A DNA stretch of 64,000 bases, taken from Candidatus Vesicomyidisocius sp. Agig_15_S12. Lineage in GTDB: Bacteria; Pseudomonadota; Gammaproteobacteria; PS1; Pseudothioglobaceae. The notes below the pieces were generated by a model. That model had not been told where the DNA came from and did not search any database. It saw only the letters and a list, made by a program, of their open reading frames with translations. The stretch spans positions 393,230 to 457,229 of the forward strand of contig CP072532.1 of assembly GCA_021730225.1 (NCBI GenBank). The letters run 5' to 3'. This document shows positions 8,292 to 17,529 of this stretch, piece after piece. Every line of letters starts with the position of its first letter. The stretch's first letter is position 1. Both the position numbers and the translations under genes were made by a program.

Positions 8292-9539
8292 TTACTTATA
8301 AGTCTTAATCTGATTAATACGAATCAACGCACTTGGATGAGAGTCATGAAAAGAAGAATATAGATAATCTGGCGTAAGAATTGTGGCATTATCTCTATAC
8401 AATTTTACTAGTGAAGATACTAAATCATTTGCATTGGTATGTTTAGCAGCATACATGTCAGCTTCAAACTCATATTTTCGTGATAGATAATTATTAATAG
8501 GAGCAATAAAAAAACTAAATACTGGTATGGTTAGTGTAAATAAAATCAAAGCGCTATGGTTTGATGGATGACTAATACCAAGTCCGTGAAAAAACCAATT
8601 TTGATTAATCAAATAACTAAGTAATACTAAACCCAGTAAGGAGGTGATAAACGAACTAATCATGTGTTTAATAACATGTTGGTGGTGATAATGTCCCAGT
8701 TCATGAGCAAGAATTGCTTGAACTTCATTATCACTCATACCTTTAATGAGTGTGTCAAAAAATATAATACGTTTATTTTTACCAATACCTGTAAAGTAGG
8801 CGTTGGCATGTGATGTTCTTTTAGAACCATCCATCACAAATATACCATCACTTTTAAATCCTGTACGTTCAAGCAAATTATTAATTTTAATTTTTAACTC
8901 AATATTATCTAAGGGTTTAAATTGATTGTAAATCGGCGCAATATAAGCTGGATAAAGCCAAAACATCAATAGAGAAAATACAATGAGAACTAGCCAAACA
9001 TAAAGCCACCAATATTCACCCATAGCACCCATTAAATAAAGAATAGCATAAATTAGTGGTAAACCAATAACCAAAACAAGTAATAAGCTTTTAAGTAAAT
9101 CTGTAATAAAAGTTTTTATATTTGTTTGGTTAAACCCAAATTTTTGTTCTAATACAAAAGTCCGATATAAACTAAACGGTAAATCTATTAGACTTCCTAG
9201 CATTATTAAGCTTACAATGAATCCCACACCTACATATGAGATATTGTTAGTTTGTTCTTGCCAAATGTTATCCAAATATTCTAATCCTCCACCAAGTGTC
9301 CATAATAGTAATATAGTGGTTGAAAATATAACTTCAAAATGATTTAATTTAAGTTTAGCTTGTGTATATTCAGTTGCTTTTTGGTGGTATTTTAGTGTGA
9401 TTTCTTTTTTAAATTCGCTAGGTATCTTGTCAAATGATTGAATAATAGCTTTATTTTGCCTGATGTTCAGCCACAACAAGGTGGTAATATAGATAAAAAC
9501 AGCTATTAGAAAAATTAAAGTAAATAAACTAGATGTCAT
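8292..9539 (-). CDS. M48 family Ste24-type integral membrane metalloprotease
   Basis: A 415-residue membrane zinc protease of the CAAX prenyl protease 1/Ste24 family, the bacterial form of which has unknown substrates and probably acts in membrane protein turnover. The zinc site is HELGHYHHQH (about residue 279), with the third ligand in YEFEADMYA (about 358). Several hydrophobic helices precede the site, and the N-terminal half carries the family segment LPFSLYRTFVLEQKFGFN. Its neighbours downstream on the same strand are a cytochrome c and rsgA. E. coli HtpX is shorter and lacks this N-terminal half, so this is not HtpX. Confidence 0.88.
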   Translation of the reverse strand: MTSSLFTLIFLIAVFIYITTLLWLNIRQNKAIIQSFDKIPSEFKKEITLKYHQKATEYTQAKLKLNHFEVIFSTTILLLWTLGGGLEYLDNIWQEQTNNISYVGVGFIVSLIMLGSLIDLPFSLYRTFVLEQKFGFNQTNIKTFITDLLKSLLLVLVIGLPLIYAILYLMGAMGEYWWLYVWLVLIVFSLLMFWLYPAYIAPIYNQFKPLDNIELKIKINNLLERTGFKSDGIFVMDGSKRTSHANAYFTGIGKNKRIIFFDTLIKGMSDNEVQAILAHELGHYHHQHVIKHMISSFITSLLGLVLLSYLINQNWFFHGLGISHPSNHSALILFTLTIPVFSFFIAPINNYLSRKYEFEADMYAAKHTNANDLVSSLVKLYRDNATILTPDYLYSSFHDSHPSALIRINQIKTYK

Positions 9540-10342
9540 GTTTTTTAGAAAAACGAAAATTGTTATTTTACCTAGATAAATAGGTATTGATAAACAAATA
9601 GGGAGTATTATAGTAACATTTAAAAGATCTTTTAAAATTTAAAATAATTTAAAATAAGATAGGACTTATTAAACTTTGACCATTTTTTTTTGATTCTAAA
9701 TAATTGAAAAATATTACTGTATTAATTTTTAAGGTTAAATCCTCAAAAATTAGAATCTTATTTTAAAAATAAAATAAATAACAAACTACAATATATTATA
9801 TATATTGATTAAGATTGATATTGATTAAGATTGAGTAATTTTTAATTCATGCAATCTAAAAAGACATAAGCACATTGATTGATTTAATAGAGGTGTAATA
9901 TAAGAGGTGTAATATGTCAAATTGACACTAATTACTAATGATTCTACTTTTTATACACGATTATATATGTGTTACTACACTCATATATAAATTTGGTTAA
10001 GTAATTTATAATTTTGTCACTCTAAGGGTATTGTCAATTATTTAGATTATATTTTCTTAAAATGTATGTTTAGAGATAAAAAATTGCTACAATATTTTTT
10101 TAATTTTAGTATTATATAGAAAGTTTTATACCGCTATTAATGGTACAATTAATAGGTGCTTAGGCGTTAGCTATATTTATTTCCGAGGCATTAATTATTG
10201 ATGTAGTGATTGCGCTGACTTTCTGATTTATGCTTTCAAGCCAAAATATATCTCTAATAATTAAACAATGATTAAGTATTAAATACTTTTTAAAAAAGCT
10301 TGTTTTAGTAGGATTTTTTTTTGGTTAATTGAATTATAATTA
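9540..10342. other. Long gap with tandem duplications and a possible membrane-protein relic
   Basis: No intact gene in 803 bp. Tandem duplications: 10 bp at 9637-9656, a perfect 16 bp at 9803-9834, and 13 of 14 bp at 9889-9916. At 10152-10226 a GC-richer stretch reads IGA, stop, ALAIFISEALIIDVVIALTF, stop. It is hydrophobic and faintly like a cation-antiporter MrpF helix, but too short to name. The end of the gap holds the lysC leader. Confidence 0.4.
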
Positions 10343-11566
10343 ATGGCGTTAATTGTACAAAAATATGGCGGTACTTCAGTCGCTTCGGTTGAGCGTATTC
10401 AAGCAGTTGCACAAAAAATTAAAGCATTTAAAGAAAAAGGCCATCAATTAGTGGTTAGTGTATCTGCCATGAGTGGTGAAACTAGTAGAATGACTGCGCT
10501 TGCACAAACCATTCAAGATATACCCTCTTTAAGAGAAATGGATGTTCTACTAACGACTGGAGAACAAGTGACAATTGCTTTGCTTACTATGGCATTACAA
10601 CAGTTAGGTTGTGATGCAGTTTCTTACACGGGTCCGCAAGTATGTATTATGACTGACTCTGAGCATGGTAAAGCGCGTATTAAGTCAATTGATAATCATC
10701 GTATTTTTCAAAGTTTAGATCAAGGTAAGGTGGTTGTCGTAGCAGGATTTCAGGGAGTAGATGAAAATGGACACATTACTACATTGGGTCGTGGTGGTTC
10801 TGATACCACTGCTGTAGCACTTGTTGCTGCGCTTAAGGCTGATGAATGCCAAATTTATACTGATGTAGATGGTGTTTTTACAACTGATCCACGTATTGAG
10901 ATAAATGCTAGAAGAATAAATGTTGTTAGTTATGAAGAGATGTTGGAGATGGCATCACTTGGCTCAAAAGTTTTGCAAATTCGTTCAGTAGAGTTTGCAT
11001 CAAAATATAAAGTACCATTAAGAGTGTTATCATCTTTGATTGATAATCCCTTAGGTACACTAATTACTAGAGAGGAGAATATTGTGGAACAGGTAGTTAT
11101 TTCAGGTATTGCTCATAATAAAGATGAGGCAAAATTAAGTTTAATTGGTGTGCTAGACGAACCTGGTATTGCATTCAAAATTTTAAATCCAATTAGTAGT
11201 GCTAATATTGAAGTTGATATGATTGTACAAAGCGTATCTGCACGTGAAGGTTTGACTAATTTTGCTTTTACTGTACATAGAAATAACTTCAAGACTGCGA
11301 AGAAAATTTTAAATAATGTATGTAAAGAAATAGGTGCAATAGCCGTTCAAAGTGATGATAAAGTAGTTAAGGTATCATTAGTTGGTATTGGCATACGTTC
11401 TCATGCTGGTATCGCCACTCAAATGTTTGAGGTATTACATAATGAGGGTATTAATATTCAGATGATTTCCACTAGTGAAATTAAGATTTCAGTAGTGATT
11501 GATGAAAAATATTTAGAGTTAGCAGTGCGTTCACTACACGCTGTATTTGAATTGGATAAGGAATAA
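10343..11566 (+). CDS. lysC: Aspartate kinase
   Basis: Phosphorylates aspartate, the first step towards lysine, threonine, methionine and diaminopimelate. The N-terminal kinase domain starts with KYGGTSVAS (residues 7-15) and includes VAGFQGVDENGHITTLGRGGSD and TDVDGVFTTDPR. Two ACT domains after about residue 265 are the usual site of feedback inhibition. The 407 residues match the monofunctional type of Pseudomonas. Two bases separate it from ilvE, so the two are surely co-transcribed. DapF, later in the same pathway, is encoded at 45.6 kb. The set suggests that the organism makes its own lysine and cell-wall diaminopimelate. Confidence 0.96.
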   Translation: MALIVQKYGGTSVASVERIQAVAQKIKAFKEKGHQLVVSVSAMSGETSRMTALAQTIQDIPSLREMDVLLTTGEQVTIALLTMALQQLGCDAVSYTGPQVCIMTDSEHGKARIKSIDNHRIFQSLDQGKVVVVAGFQGVDENGHITTLGRGGSDTTAVALVAALKADECQIYTDVDGVFTTDPRIEINARRINVVSYEEMLEMASLGSKVLQIRSVEFASKYKVPLRVLSSLIDNPLGTLITREENIVEQVVISGIAHNKDEAKLSLIGVLDEPGIAFKILNPISSANIEVDMIVQSVSAREGLTNFAFTVHRNNFKTAKKILNNVCKEIGAIAVQSDDKVVKVSLVGIGIRSHAGIATQMFEVLHNEGINIQMISTSEIKISVVIDEKYLELAVRSLHAVFELDKE

Positions 11567-11568
11567 AA

Positions 11569-12498
11569 ATGCATACATTTGATGACAGAGATGGTTTAAT
11601 TTGGTTTGACGGTGATTGGGTAGATTGGCGTGAAGCTAAAGTCCATGTATTGACTCATACTTTGCATTATGGTATGGGTGTGTTTGAAGGTATTCGTGCA
11701 TATGAAACTAAAAAAGGAGCAGCAATTTTTCGTCTTGAAGAACATGTTAATAGGTTGTTTAATTCTGCTAAGATTATGAATATGGATATTGGTTTTTCCA
11801 AAGACAAACTTAATCAAATTTCAAAAGAAGCAGTTGCTAAAAATAATCTTGATAGTGCTTATATTCGTCCTATGTGTTTTTATGGCTCAGAAGGTATGGG
11901 ATTACGTGCTGATGGGCTTAAGGTACACACTATTATTGCTGCTTGGGAGTGGGGGTCGTATTTAGGTGAGGATAATATGAAAAATGGTATTCGTGTTCGG
12001 ACTTCAAGTTATACGCGTCATCATGTTAATATTGCTTTGACTAAAGCCAAAGCTAATGGTAACTATATTAATTCAATGCTTGCTTTACAGGAAGCTTTAA
12101 TTGATGGTTATGATGAAGCATTATTGTTAGACGTTGATGGTTTTGTGGCTGAAGGTAGTGGCGAAAATATTTTTATTGTGCAAGATAGTGTTATTTACAC
12201 ACCTAGTTTAACTTCAGCGTTAGCAGGAATTACCCGTGACACAGTGTTCAAATTGGCAACTGATTTAGGTTATAAAGTGATTGAAAAACACATTACTCGT
12301 GATGAGGTGTATATTTCAGATGAAGCATTTTTTACAGGTACCGCAGCAGAAATAACCCCTATTCGCGAGCTGGATAATCGTATAATTGGTTTAGGTACAC
12401 GTGGTCCAGTAACCGAACAATTGCAAACTTTATATTTTAATTGTGTTTATGGTAGAAATAAACAATACCAACATTGGATTGTTAAGGGATTTTGCTAA
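11569..12498 (+). CDS. ilvE: Branched-chain amino acid aminotransferase
   Basis: PLP enzyme of fold type IV that transfers the amino group between glutamate and the keto acids of Leu, Ile and Val. Key features are HYGMGVFEGIRAYET (about residues 34-48), the PLP lysine in TKAKANGNYINSM (about 160), EGSGENIF (about 196) and TGTAAEITPI (about 258). The length of 309 matches E. coli. It starts two bases after lysC, forming an amino acid biosynthesis pair. The tail after QHWI (VKGFC) differs from the common ending and may be a slightly extended C-terminus. Confidence 0.96.
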   Translation: MHTFDDRDGLIWFDGDWVDWREAKVHVLTHTLHYGMGVFEGIRAYETKKGAAIFRLEEHVNRLFNSAKIMNMDIGFSKDKLNQISKEAVAKNNLDSAYIRPMCFYGSEGMGLRADGLKVHTIIAAWEWGSYLGEDNMKNGIRVRTSSYTRHHVNIALTKAKANGNYINSMLALQEALIDGYDEALLLDVDGFVAEGSGENIFIVQDSVIYTPSLTSALAGITRDTVFKLATDLGYKVIEKHITRDEVYISDEAFFTGTAAEITPIRELDNRIIGLGTRGPVTEQLQTLYFNCVYGRNKQYQHWIVKGFC

Positions 12499-12562
12499 TA
12501 AATTTATATTATGTGAGCAATTTTAAAATAATATGTTTTTTTAAAATTGTGAAAGCAAAAAA

Positions 12563-12582
12563 TTTAGCATTTTATTGCTAAA
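12563..12582. terminator. Short hairpin after ilvE
   Basis: A perfect 7-bp stem tttagca/tgctaaa with a 6-nt loop. On the plus strand it is followed by an A-rich run rather than T; on the minus strand it is followed by a T run, but no minus gene lies upstream. It may be a weak end signal for lysC-ilvE. Confidence 0.3.
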
Positions 12583-12696
12583 AACCAAAGGAACAAAATT
12601 AGAATATGAACCTTATGGTATTTTTTAAATTTAAAAATAATGATAAGATATATTATTTGTTACGGTTGATTCAGTTACGAATCAGCATAAGCTTTC

Positions 12697-13221
12697 GTGA
12701 GTAACAACTCATCAAGAAATATTATTTTAGTTGGGCCTATGGGCTCTGGTAAAACATCAGTTGGTCGTCGTTTAGCTTGTATTCTTAAACGTGATTTTTT
12801 TGATTCAGATTTTGAGATAGTAGCACGAACAGGAGTTTCTATTAATCATATTTTTGATGTAGAAGGAGAGAAAGGATTTCGCAAACGTGAAATACAAATG
12901 TTAGCTGATTTATGTAAAATTAAGCATATTGTTATTGCCACTGGGGGTGGCATTGTTCTTAACCATCAAAATCGAAAAATCCTTAAACAGGATAATTTTG
13001 TAATATATCTATCATCAACAGTTGAACAATTATTTAAGTATACCATGAATTCTAAATCTAGACCTCTACTTGAACAATCATATGACAGAAAAAGAACTAT
13101 TAATAATTTATTATTAAAACGGGAGCCTTTATATCAGACAGTAGCAGATGTAGTAATTGATACTACAAATAAAAAATTGTACGCTATTATTGGTGAAATT
13201 ATAAAAGTCATTCCGATATGA
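12697..13221 (+). CDS. aroK: Shikimate kinase
   Basis: Phosphorylates shikimate at O3 in the route to chorismate. The P-loop GPMGSGKTSVGR is at residues 13-24. The shikimate-binding segment DSDFEI (about 36) and the GEKGFRKRE motif (about 56-64) follow, then ATGGGIV (about 87) and the lid Arg in SRPLL (about 126). The 174 residues are normal. The start is GTG 12697, just after a short hairpin at 12665-12686, and no strong ribosome-binding site is visible. In most relatives aroB follows directly; here the gene runs with a 4-bp overlap into a TolC-like gene, so aroB has been lost from this place. Confidence 0.95.
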   Translation: MSNNSSRNIILVGPMGSGKTSVGRRLACILKRDFFDSDFEIVARTGVSINHIFDVEGEKGFRKREIQMLADLCKIKHIVIATGGGIVLNHQNRKILKQDNFVIYLSSTVEQLFKYTMNSKSRPLLEQSYDRKRTINNLLLKREPLYQTVADVVIDTTNKKLYAIIGEIIKVIPI

Positions 13222-14588
13222 AAAAACATTTTATTCTTATTATTGTTATTATTTGTTTTAATTCTAAAGCAATGACACAAAATAAATTTATTGAACGTTT
13301 AGAAGATGTACATCCTTTTTTTACAAAGCTTGATTTATCTTTACAAATTAAAAAAATTGATCAACAAGAAACTACATCTAATCAAGATTGGCTTGTTGGA
13401 ATAAAAACTAATTTTAACAATGTAGGTATAGATAATAATTTAAATACCATTTCAGTTGATTTTTTAGCAACTAAAAAAATAGTAAGTTCAGGCGCTAATA
13501 TTATTTTTAAACATAGTTGGAGACAACAAAATAAGAACATATCTACTAGTGTAGACACTAATAATAGTAAATTTTCTATTGATTATATTCATCCATTATT
13601 AAAGAATGCAAATGGTATAAATGATCAACTAAATACGGATTTATCCAATATTAACATACAAATATCTAAGCTTAATATTGCTGAACAAAAAGAAGCTTTT
13701 ATTCTTATCCAATTAAAGAAATTTATTGATTTAGCTTACATACAAGAGCGTTTAATAATTGATAATCAACGTCTAGATTTAGCAACTCAAGAATTAACTT
13801 TAGTTAAACAAAAATTTAAGATGGCAGTTATTGATAAAGTTGATGTGTTATTGCAAGAAGATGCTTATCATAGTGCCAAACAGAGGCAACTTCAAACTCA
13901 ACAATATTTAAATATTTTACGTTATGAATTATCTATTATTTTAGATATTAATCTTTATAGCGTTAAAGCTGAATTTGATTTATATAAGCCCTACATAATT
14001 AATAAAGAAGATGATCTGAAACAGTACTTATTAGCTAATTCTAGAATATTAAAAATAGCTGATTTAAATCAAGATTTATTAGAACTTCAATTAAAGAGTG
14101 ATAAGAGTAATTCAAAAGCACAATTTGACTTAAAACTTGGTATTATAAATGAGAGTAAAAATAGCTATTATACAAACTCTATTTCTAATCCAAGTTTATC
14201 ATGGAATATTGGCTTAGATTTTAGCTATCCTATCGGTAATATTCAAGCTCACTCAAACATTACAAAAACACAAATAATGCTTGCTAAAGCTAAAGAGAAA
14301 AAGCAAGAGCAATTACTAAATATTTATGCTAAAGCAAATGTATTAAAACAAAAGATCAAATATTTAGTAGAAATACTTGAATTAAGTAAAGCCCAAATAA
14401 AAACTGCTACAGCTCGAACTGTTGAAGAAAGACGAAGATATAATAATGCTAATTCTCAGGTAAGTTTTGTTATTGCAGCGCAAAATAATGAACAAAGTGC
14501 AAATCTTAATTATATTCAAGTATTTAAAAATTATCAAGAATCAGTGCTTAATTTTAAAGAAATCATTGATCAATTATCACCATTATAA
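13218..14588 (+). CDS. TolC-family outer membrane efflux protein
   Basis: A 456-residue exported protein starting MKKHFILIIVIICFNSKA, a typical signal peptide. The rest is largely helical with heptad-like stretches and two related halves (around residues 130-240 and 340-455), as expected for the coiled-coil barrel of TolC-type channels. NISQN-like core motifs are poorly kept, so this is assigned by architecture and by short matches such as EERRRYNNANSQVSFVIAAQNN, typical of the second repeat. It overlaps aroK by four bases. It is the only outer membrane channel of this type in the window and is the natural partner for the RND pump at 49.4-54.1 kb. Confidence 0.8.
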   Translation: MKKHFILIIVIICFNSKAMTQNKFIERLEDVHPFFTKLDLSLQIKKIDQQETTSNQDWLVGIKTNFNNVGIDNNLNTISVDFLATKKIVSSGANIIFKHSWRQQNKNISTSVDTNNSKFSIDYIHPLLKNANGINDQLNTDLSNINIQISKLNIAEQKEAFILIQLKKFIDLAYIQERLIIDNQRLDLATQELTLVKQKFKMAVIDKVDVLLQEDAYHSAKQRQLQTQQYLNILRYELSIILDINLYSVKAEFDLYKPYIINKEDDLKQYLLANSRILKIADLNQDLLELQLKSDKSNSKAQFDLKLGIINESKNSYYTNSISNPSLSWNIGLDFSYPIGNIQAHSNITKTQIMLAKAKEKKQEQLLNIYAKANVLKQKIKYLVEILELSKAQIKTATARTVEERRRYNNANSQVSFVIAAQNNEQSANLNYIQVFKNYQESVLNFKEIIDQLSPL

Positions 14589-15055
14589 ATATATTCTATA
14601 TATATAATATAACCTGAGTAAGGTTTGTTTTAATTAAAGTTTGTTTTAATTAAATCCAAAATATAATAAAATTATTCGTGTGTTACTAAATAGTTTGAGT
14701 GAATTAGATAACATAAATCTTATCTTCCACAACTATTAAGTTTTGATTTATCATTCTTTAAAAAGACAGTTTTTATCCAATTATAGTTTAATGTAAAAAG
14801 TATTAAATGTAAAATTACAATTCTTAGAAAGCATAACATAAATATCAGTTATCTAATAAAAGATTTAGCAACCGCATGTACTTACTATTTTATTTGATAA
14901 GTGTTTCATACTATTAATAAAAGTAATCTAAGTAGGAGTTGTAAAAAAGATTATTATTTGAAATATCTATTAACATAACTAATAGTGAGAAGACTTTTTT
15001 GTATAGTAGGTATTGAAAATAATTTGAATGTAGGAATTCTAGAAAGACAAAGAAA
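14589..15055. other. Gap with a 16-bp tandem duplication
   Basis: No gene recognised in 467 bp of AT-rich sequence. A perfect 16-bp tandem repeat (gtttgttttaattaaa) lies at 14623-14638 and 14639-14654. A shorter repeat of atgtaaaa occurs near 14791-14812. No terminator with a T run was found for the TolC-like gene. Confidence 0.4.
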
Positions 15056-15838
15056 ATGGTTTTCACAAATAAAATAAATTTTTCTAAGAAAAGGTATATG
15101 GTTCAGCCTAGAATAGTTCTGCCAAAATTACTAGTTAAATCAGTAGGGCGCGCTATTAATGATTTTAAAATGATTAAGAAGGACGATAAAGTGCTTCTGG
15201 CAGTATCTGGTGGTAAAGACTCGTTGAGTTTGTTCCATATTTTTCGACATTTTTTAGCTTCTGCTCCAATTCATTTTGAATTTGGTGTGGTTACTATTGA
15301 TCCTAAAATAGATGGTTTTGAGCCTCAAGCTTTGGAGCATTTTTTTAAAAAATTTGATACGCCGTATTTCTTCGAAACTTTTTCGATTATGAAACAAGCT
15401 GAAAAAAGCCTGAAAGGAAATTCGTATTGCTCTTTTTGCGCTCGCATTAAACGAGGATTAATGTACCAAGTAGCACGGCGTGAAGGTTATAATGTTTTAG
15501 CATTAGGACATCATTTGGATGACTTGGCTGAATCACTAATGATGTCAATGTGTCATAATGGCAAAATTCAAACTATGAAAGCTCATTATATTAATAATGC
15601 AAAAGATTTACGAGTTATTCGCCCACTAACATACGTTCGAGAAAGACAACTGGCTGATTTTGCTAAAATTATACACTTACCTGTGATTAAAGATTCTTGT
15701 CCAGCTTGTTACCAAATGCCTACCGAGCGGATACATTTTAAGAAGTGGTTATTAACTGAAGAAAAACGCACACCTAATTTATACAAAAATCTACTAAGTG
15801 CTATGAAGCCTATGTTGGATGAAACCAAGAAAGGTTAG
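15056..15838 (+). CDS. ttcA: TtcA-type tRNA cytidine-32 2-sulfurtransferase
   Basis: PP-loop ATPase with an Fe-S cluster that thiolates C32 of some tRNAs. The ATP pyrophosphatase loop is SGGKDS (about residues 51-56). The cluster cysteines are CSFC (about 124-127) and a later CPAC pair (about 220). GHHLDDLAESLMM and RPLTYVRE are also typical. The 260 residues are shorter than the 311 of E. coli TtcA. ATG 15056 is the first start; ATG 15098, preceded by AAGG, would give MVQPRIVLPKL and also fits the family. TtcA is supplied with sulfur by IscS, whose gene is 2 kb downstream. The acyltransferase gene follows at once. Confidence 0.85.
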   Translation: MVFTNKINFSKKRYMVQPRIVLPKLLVKSVGRAINDFKMIKKDDKVLLAVSGGKDSLSLFHIFRHFLASAPIHFEFGVVTIDPKIDGFEPQALEHFFKKFDTPYFFETFSIMKQAEKSLKGNSYCSFCARIKRGLMYQVARREGYNVLALGHHLDDLAESLMMSMCHNGKIQTMKAHYINNAKDLRVIRPLTYVRERQLADFAKIIHLPVIKDSCPACYQMPTERIHFKKWLLTEEKRTPNLYKNLLSAMKPMLDETKKG

Positions 15839-15839
15839 A

Positions 15840-16679
15840 ATGATTAGGTTTATTCTTTGGATTCTTTCAATTATACCACTGAAATTAAATCATTTTATTG
15901 GTATGGTTATTGGCCAATATTTGTATTTAACAAAGTCTAACTCTAGAGCTATAGTAAGTAAGAATATTCAACTTTGTTTTCCAGAATTAAACCAAAAACA
16001 ACAACAAATTCTAATTAGAAAGTCTCTCGTAGAGTCAGGTAAAGGTTTGAGTGAATCTGGATTTATTTGGTTTAAGAATTTTGATGATAATGTCAAATAT
16101 GTTACAAAAACTCTTGGTATGCAGTATCTTAGAAGTAATAAAGCTGTTATCTTATTAGTACCGCATTTTGGTTGTTGGGAGTTGGTAGCTAGAATAATAT
16201 CACTAACTAAGCCAGTCACATTTATGTATAAAATTTTAAAAAATAAACAACAAAACAGGTTATTACTCTCAAAACGAGAGCAGGGTGATTTATTAATGGT
16301 ACCAGCTAATAAAATAGGTGTTATTAAATTGCAAAGAGCAATTAATAAAAAACAACTTATTGCTATATTACCTGACCAAGATCCTGGTGAAATGGGTAGT
16401 ATTTTAGCACCATTTTTCTCACAAAATACACGTACCATGACTTTACTAGTAAGACTTTCTAGAAAGAATAATGCTCAAGTAATCATGGCGTGGACAAAAC
16501 GTCTGCCAAACGCCAAAGGTTATGAACTTAATCTTAAACCAGTACAAATACTGTCTGACACTAATATACTTGGAGATGATGTATCATTAATGAATAAGGT
16601 TATTGAAGATTTAGTCACAACTCAACCAGAGCAATATTTGTGGAATTATAAGCGTTTTAAATCAGTTATTAAGTATTAA
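15840..16679 (+). CDS. Lipid A biosynthesis lauroyl/myristoyl acyltransferase (LpxL/HtrB family)
   Basis: Adds a secondary acyl chain to lipid A at the inner membrane. The catalytic HX4E motif is HFGCWE (about residue 110), followed by the LPDQDPGEMGSILAPFF block that resembles the family's later motifs. One N-terminal membrane helix (IRFILWILSIIPL) is present. An in-frame ATG lies at 15819 inside ttcA, but ATG 15840 sits one base after the ttcA stop with AAAGG five bases upstream, so I chose it, giving 279 residues. Whether it corresponds to LpxL or LpxM cannot be decided from sequence alone. Confidence 0.88.
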   Translation: MIRFILWILSIIPLKLNHFIGMVIGQYLYLTKSNSRAIVSKNIQLCFPELNQKQQQILIRKSLVESGKGLSESGFIWFKNFDDNVKYVTKTLGMQYLRSNKAVILLVPHFGCWELVARIISLTKPVTFMYKILKNKQQNRLLLSKREQGDLLMVPANKIGVIKLQRAINKKQLIAILPDQDPGEMGSILAPFFSQNTRTMTLLVRLSRKNNAQVIMAWTKRLPNAKGYELNLKPVQILSDTNILGDDVSLMNKVIEDLVTTQPEQYLWNYKRFKSVIKY

Positions 16680-16710
16680 TATAATAGAATTGTTCACATA
16701 TAAACGAAAT

Positions 16711-16748
16711 TTGAGGCATTATGGGGCTTGTATGATATAATTTGACCT
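16711..16748 (+). promoter_or_regulatory. Sigma-70-like promoter of cysE, near-leaderless
   Basis: An extended -10 box TGATATAAT at 16733-16741 and a -35-like TTGAGG at 16711-16716 with a 19-nt spacer. Transcription would start around 16748, right at the cysE ATG at 16749, leaving no room for a ribosome-binding site. Confidence 0.5.
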
Positions 16749-17447
16749 ATGAAATTTATTGAAGATATTCAAAGTATTTTTGATCGTGATCCTGCTGCTA
16801 GAAATACCTTTGAAATTATAACTTGCTATTCAGGTGTACAAGCTATGTTATTTTATCGTTTGAGTCATCGATTGTGGAAGTTTAAATTTAAATGGCTAGC
16901 AAGATTTGTATCATCACTAGCCAGATGGTTTACAGGTATTGAAATTCATCCCGGCGCTGTTATTGGTCGACGTTTTTTTATTGATCATGGTATGGGTGTA
17001 GTTATTGGGGAAACTGCTGAAATTGGTAATGATTGTACTTTATACCATGGTGTTACACTTGGTGGAACAACTTGGCAAAAAGGTAAACGCCATCCTATTT
17101 TAGGTAATAATGTAGTGATTGGCGCTGGCGCAAAGATACTAGGTCCAATCATACTTGCTGATAATGTTAGAGTAGGTTCAAATTCTGTGGTAGTTAAATC
17201 TATTGATGAATCTCAGATAGTTGTTGGTGTTCCTGGTCGTGTTTTGAAAAATAATAAAATCCAATCGAATCATTTTGATTCTTATGCTGTGGGTAATAAT
17301 GTTGATGATCCTACTGTCGAGGATATTAATTTTATTTTGCTGCATTTGCACGATGTGGATTGCCAATTGCATAAGATTTCAAAGAAATTGAACATTAAAG
17401 ACCAGAAAGGAATCTATATGAATAACTTGGAGATTGAAAGTAAATAA
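16749..17447 (+). CDS. cysE: Serine O-acetyltransferase
   Basis: Makes O-acetylserine, the carbon acceptor for sulfide in cysteine synthesis. The C-terminal half is a left-handed beta helix of hexapeptide repeats (about residues 65-175), with [29 protein letters not shown] and YHGVTLGG motifs in the active site region. The 232 residues correspond to the short bacterial form that lacks the longer N-terminal domain of E. coli CysE. No ribosome-binding site is seen; the promoter ends at the start codon. It lies upstream of iscR, a common arrangement in proteobacteria, linking cysteine supply with its use by IscS. Confidence 0.96.
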   Translation: MKFIEDIQSIFDRDPAARNTFEIITCYSGVQAMLFYRLSHRLWKFKFKWLARFVSSLARWFTGIEIHPGAVIGRRFFIDHGMGVVIGETAEIGNDCTLYHGVTLGGTTWQKGKRHPILGNNVVIGAGAKILGPIILADNVRVGSNSVVVKSIDESQIVVGVPGRVLKNNKIQSNHFDSYAVGNNVDDPTVEDINFILLHLHDVDCQLHKISKKLNIKDQKGIYMNNLEIESK

Positions 17448-17469
17448 CTATTTGATGTTAAGGTTCTTT

Positions 17470-17501
17470 ACTTGACTAAATAACTAGGTTAAGTGTATAA
17501 T
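17470..17501 (+). promoter_or_regulatory. iscR promoter with an IscR-like palindrome
   Basis: The -35 TTGACT (17472-17477) and -10 TATAAT (17496-17501) have an 18-nt spacer. An imperfect inverted repeat, ACTTGAC with GTTAAGT, spans 17470-17494 and overlaps the -35 box. This is the placement and style of the type 1 IscR site by which [2Fe-2S]-IscR represses its own operon in E. coli. The ribosome-binding site AGGA at 17521-17524 follows. Confidence 0.65.
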
Positions 17502-17529
17502 TATTGTTATTATTAGAATTAGGACCGAT

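Noticed and set aside
384..14654. Short direct repeats as a CRISPR array or a repeat family
   Set aside because: Each is a two-copy adjacent duplication with its own unit; there are no spacers and no shared repeat, and no cas genes.
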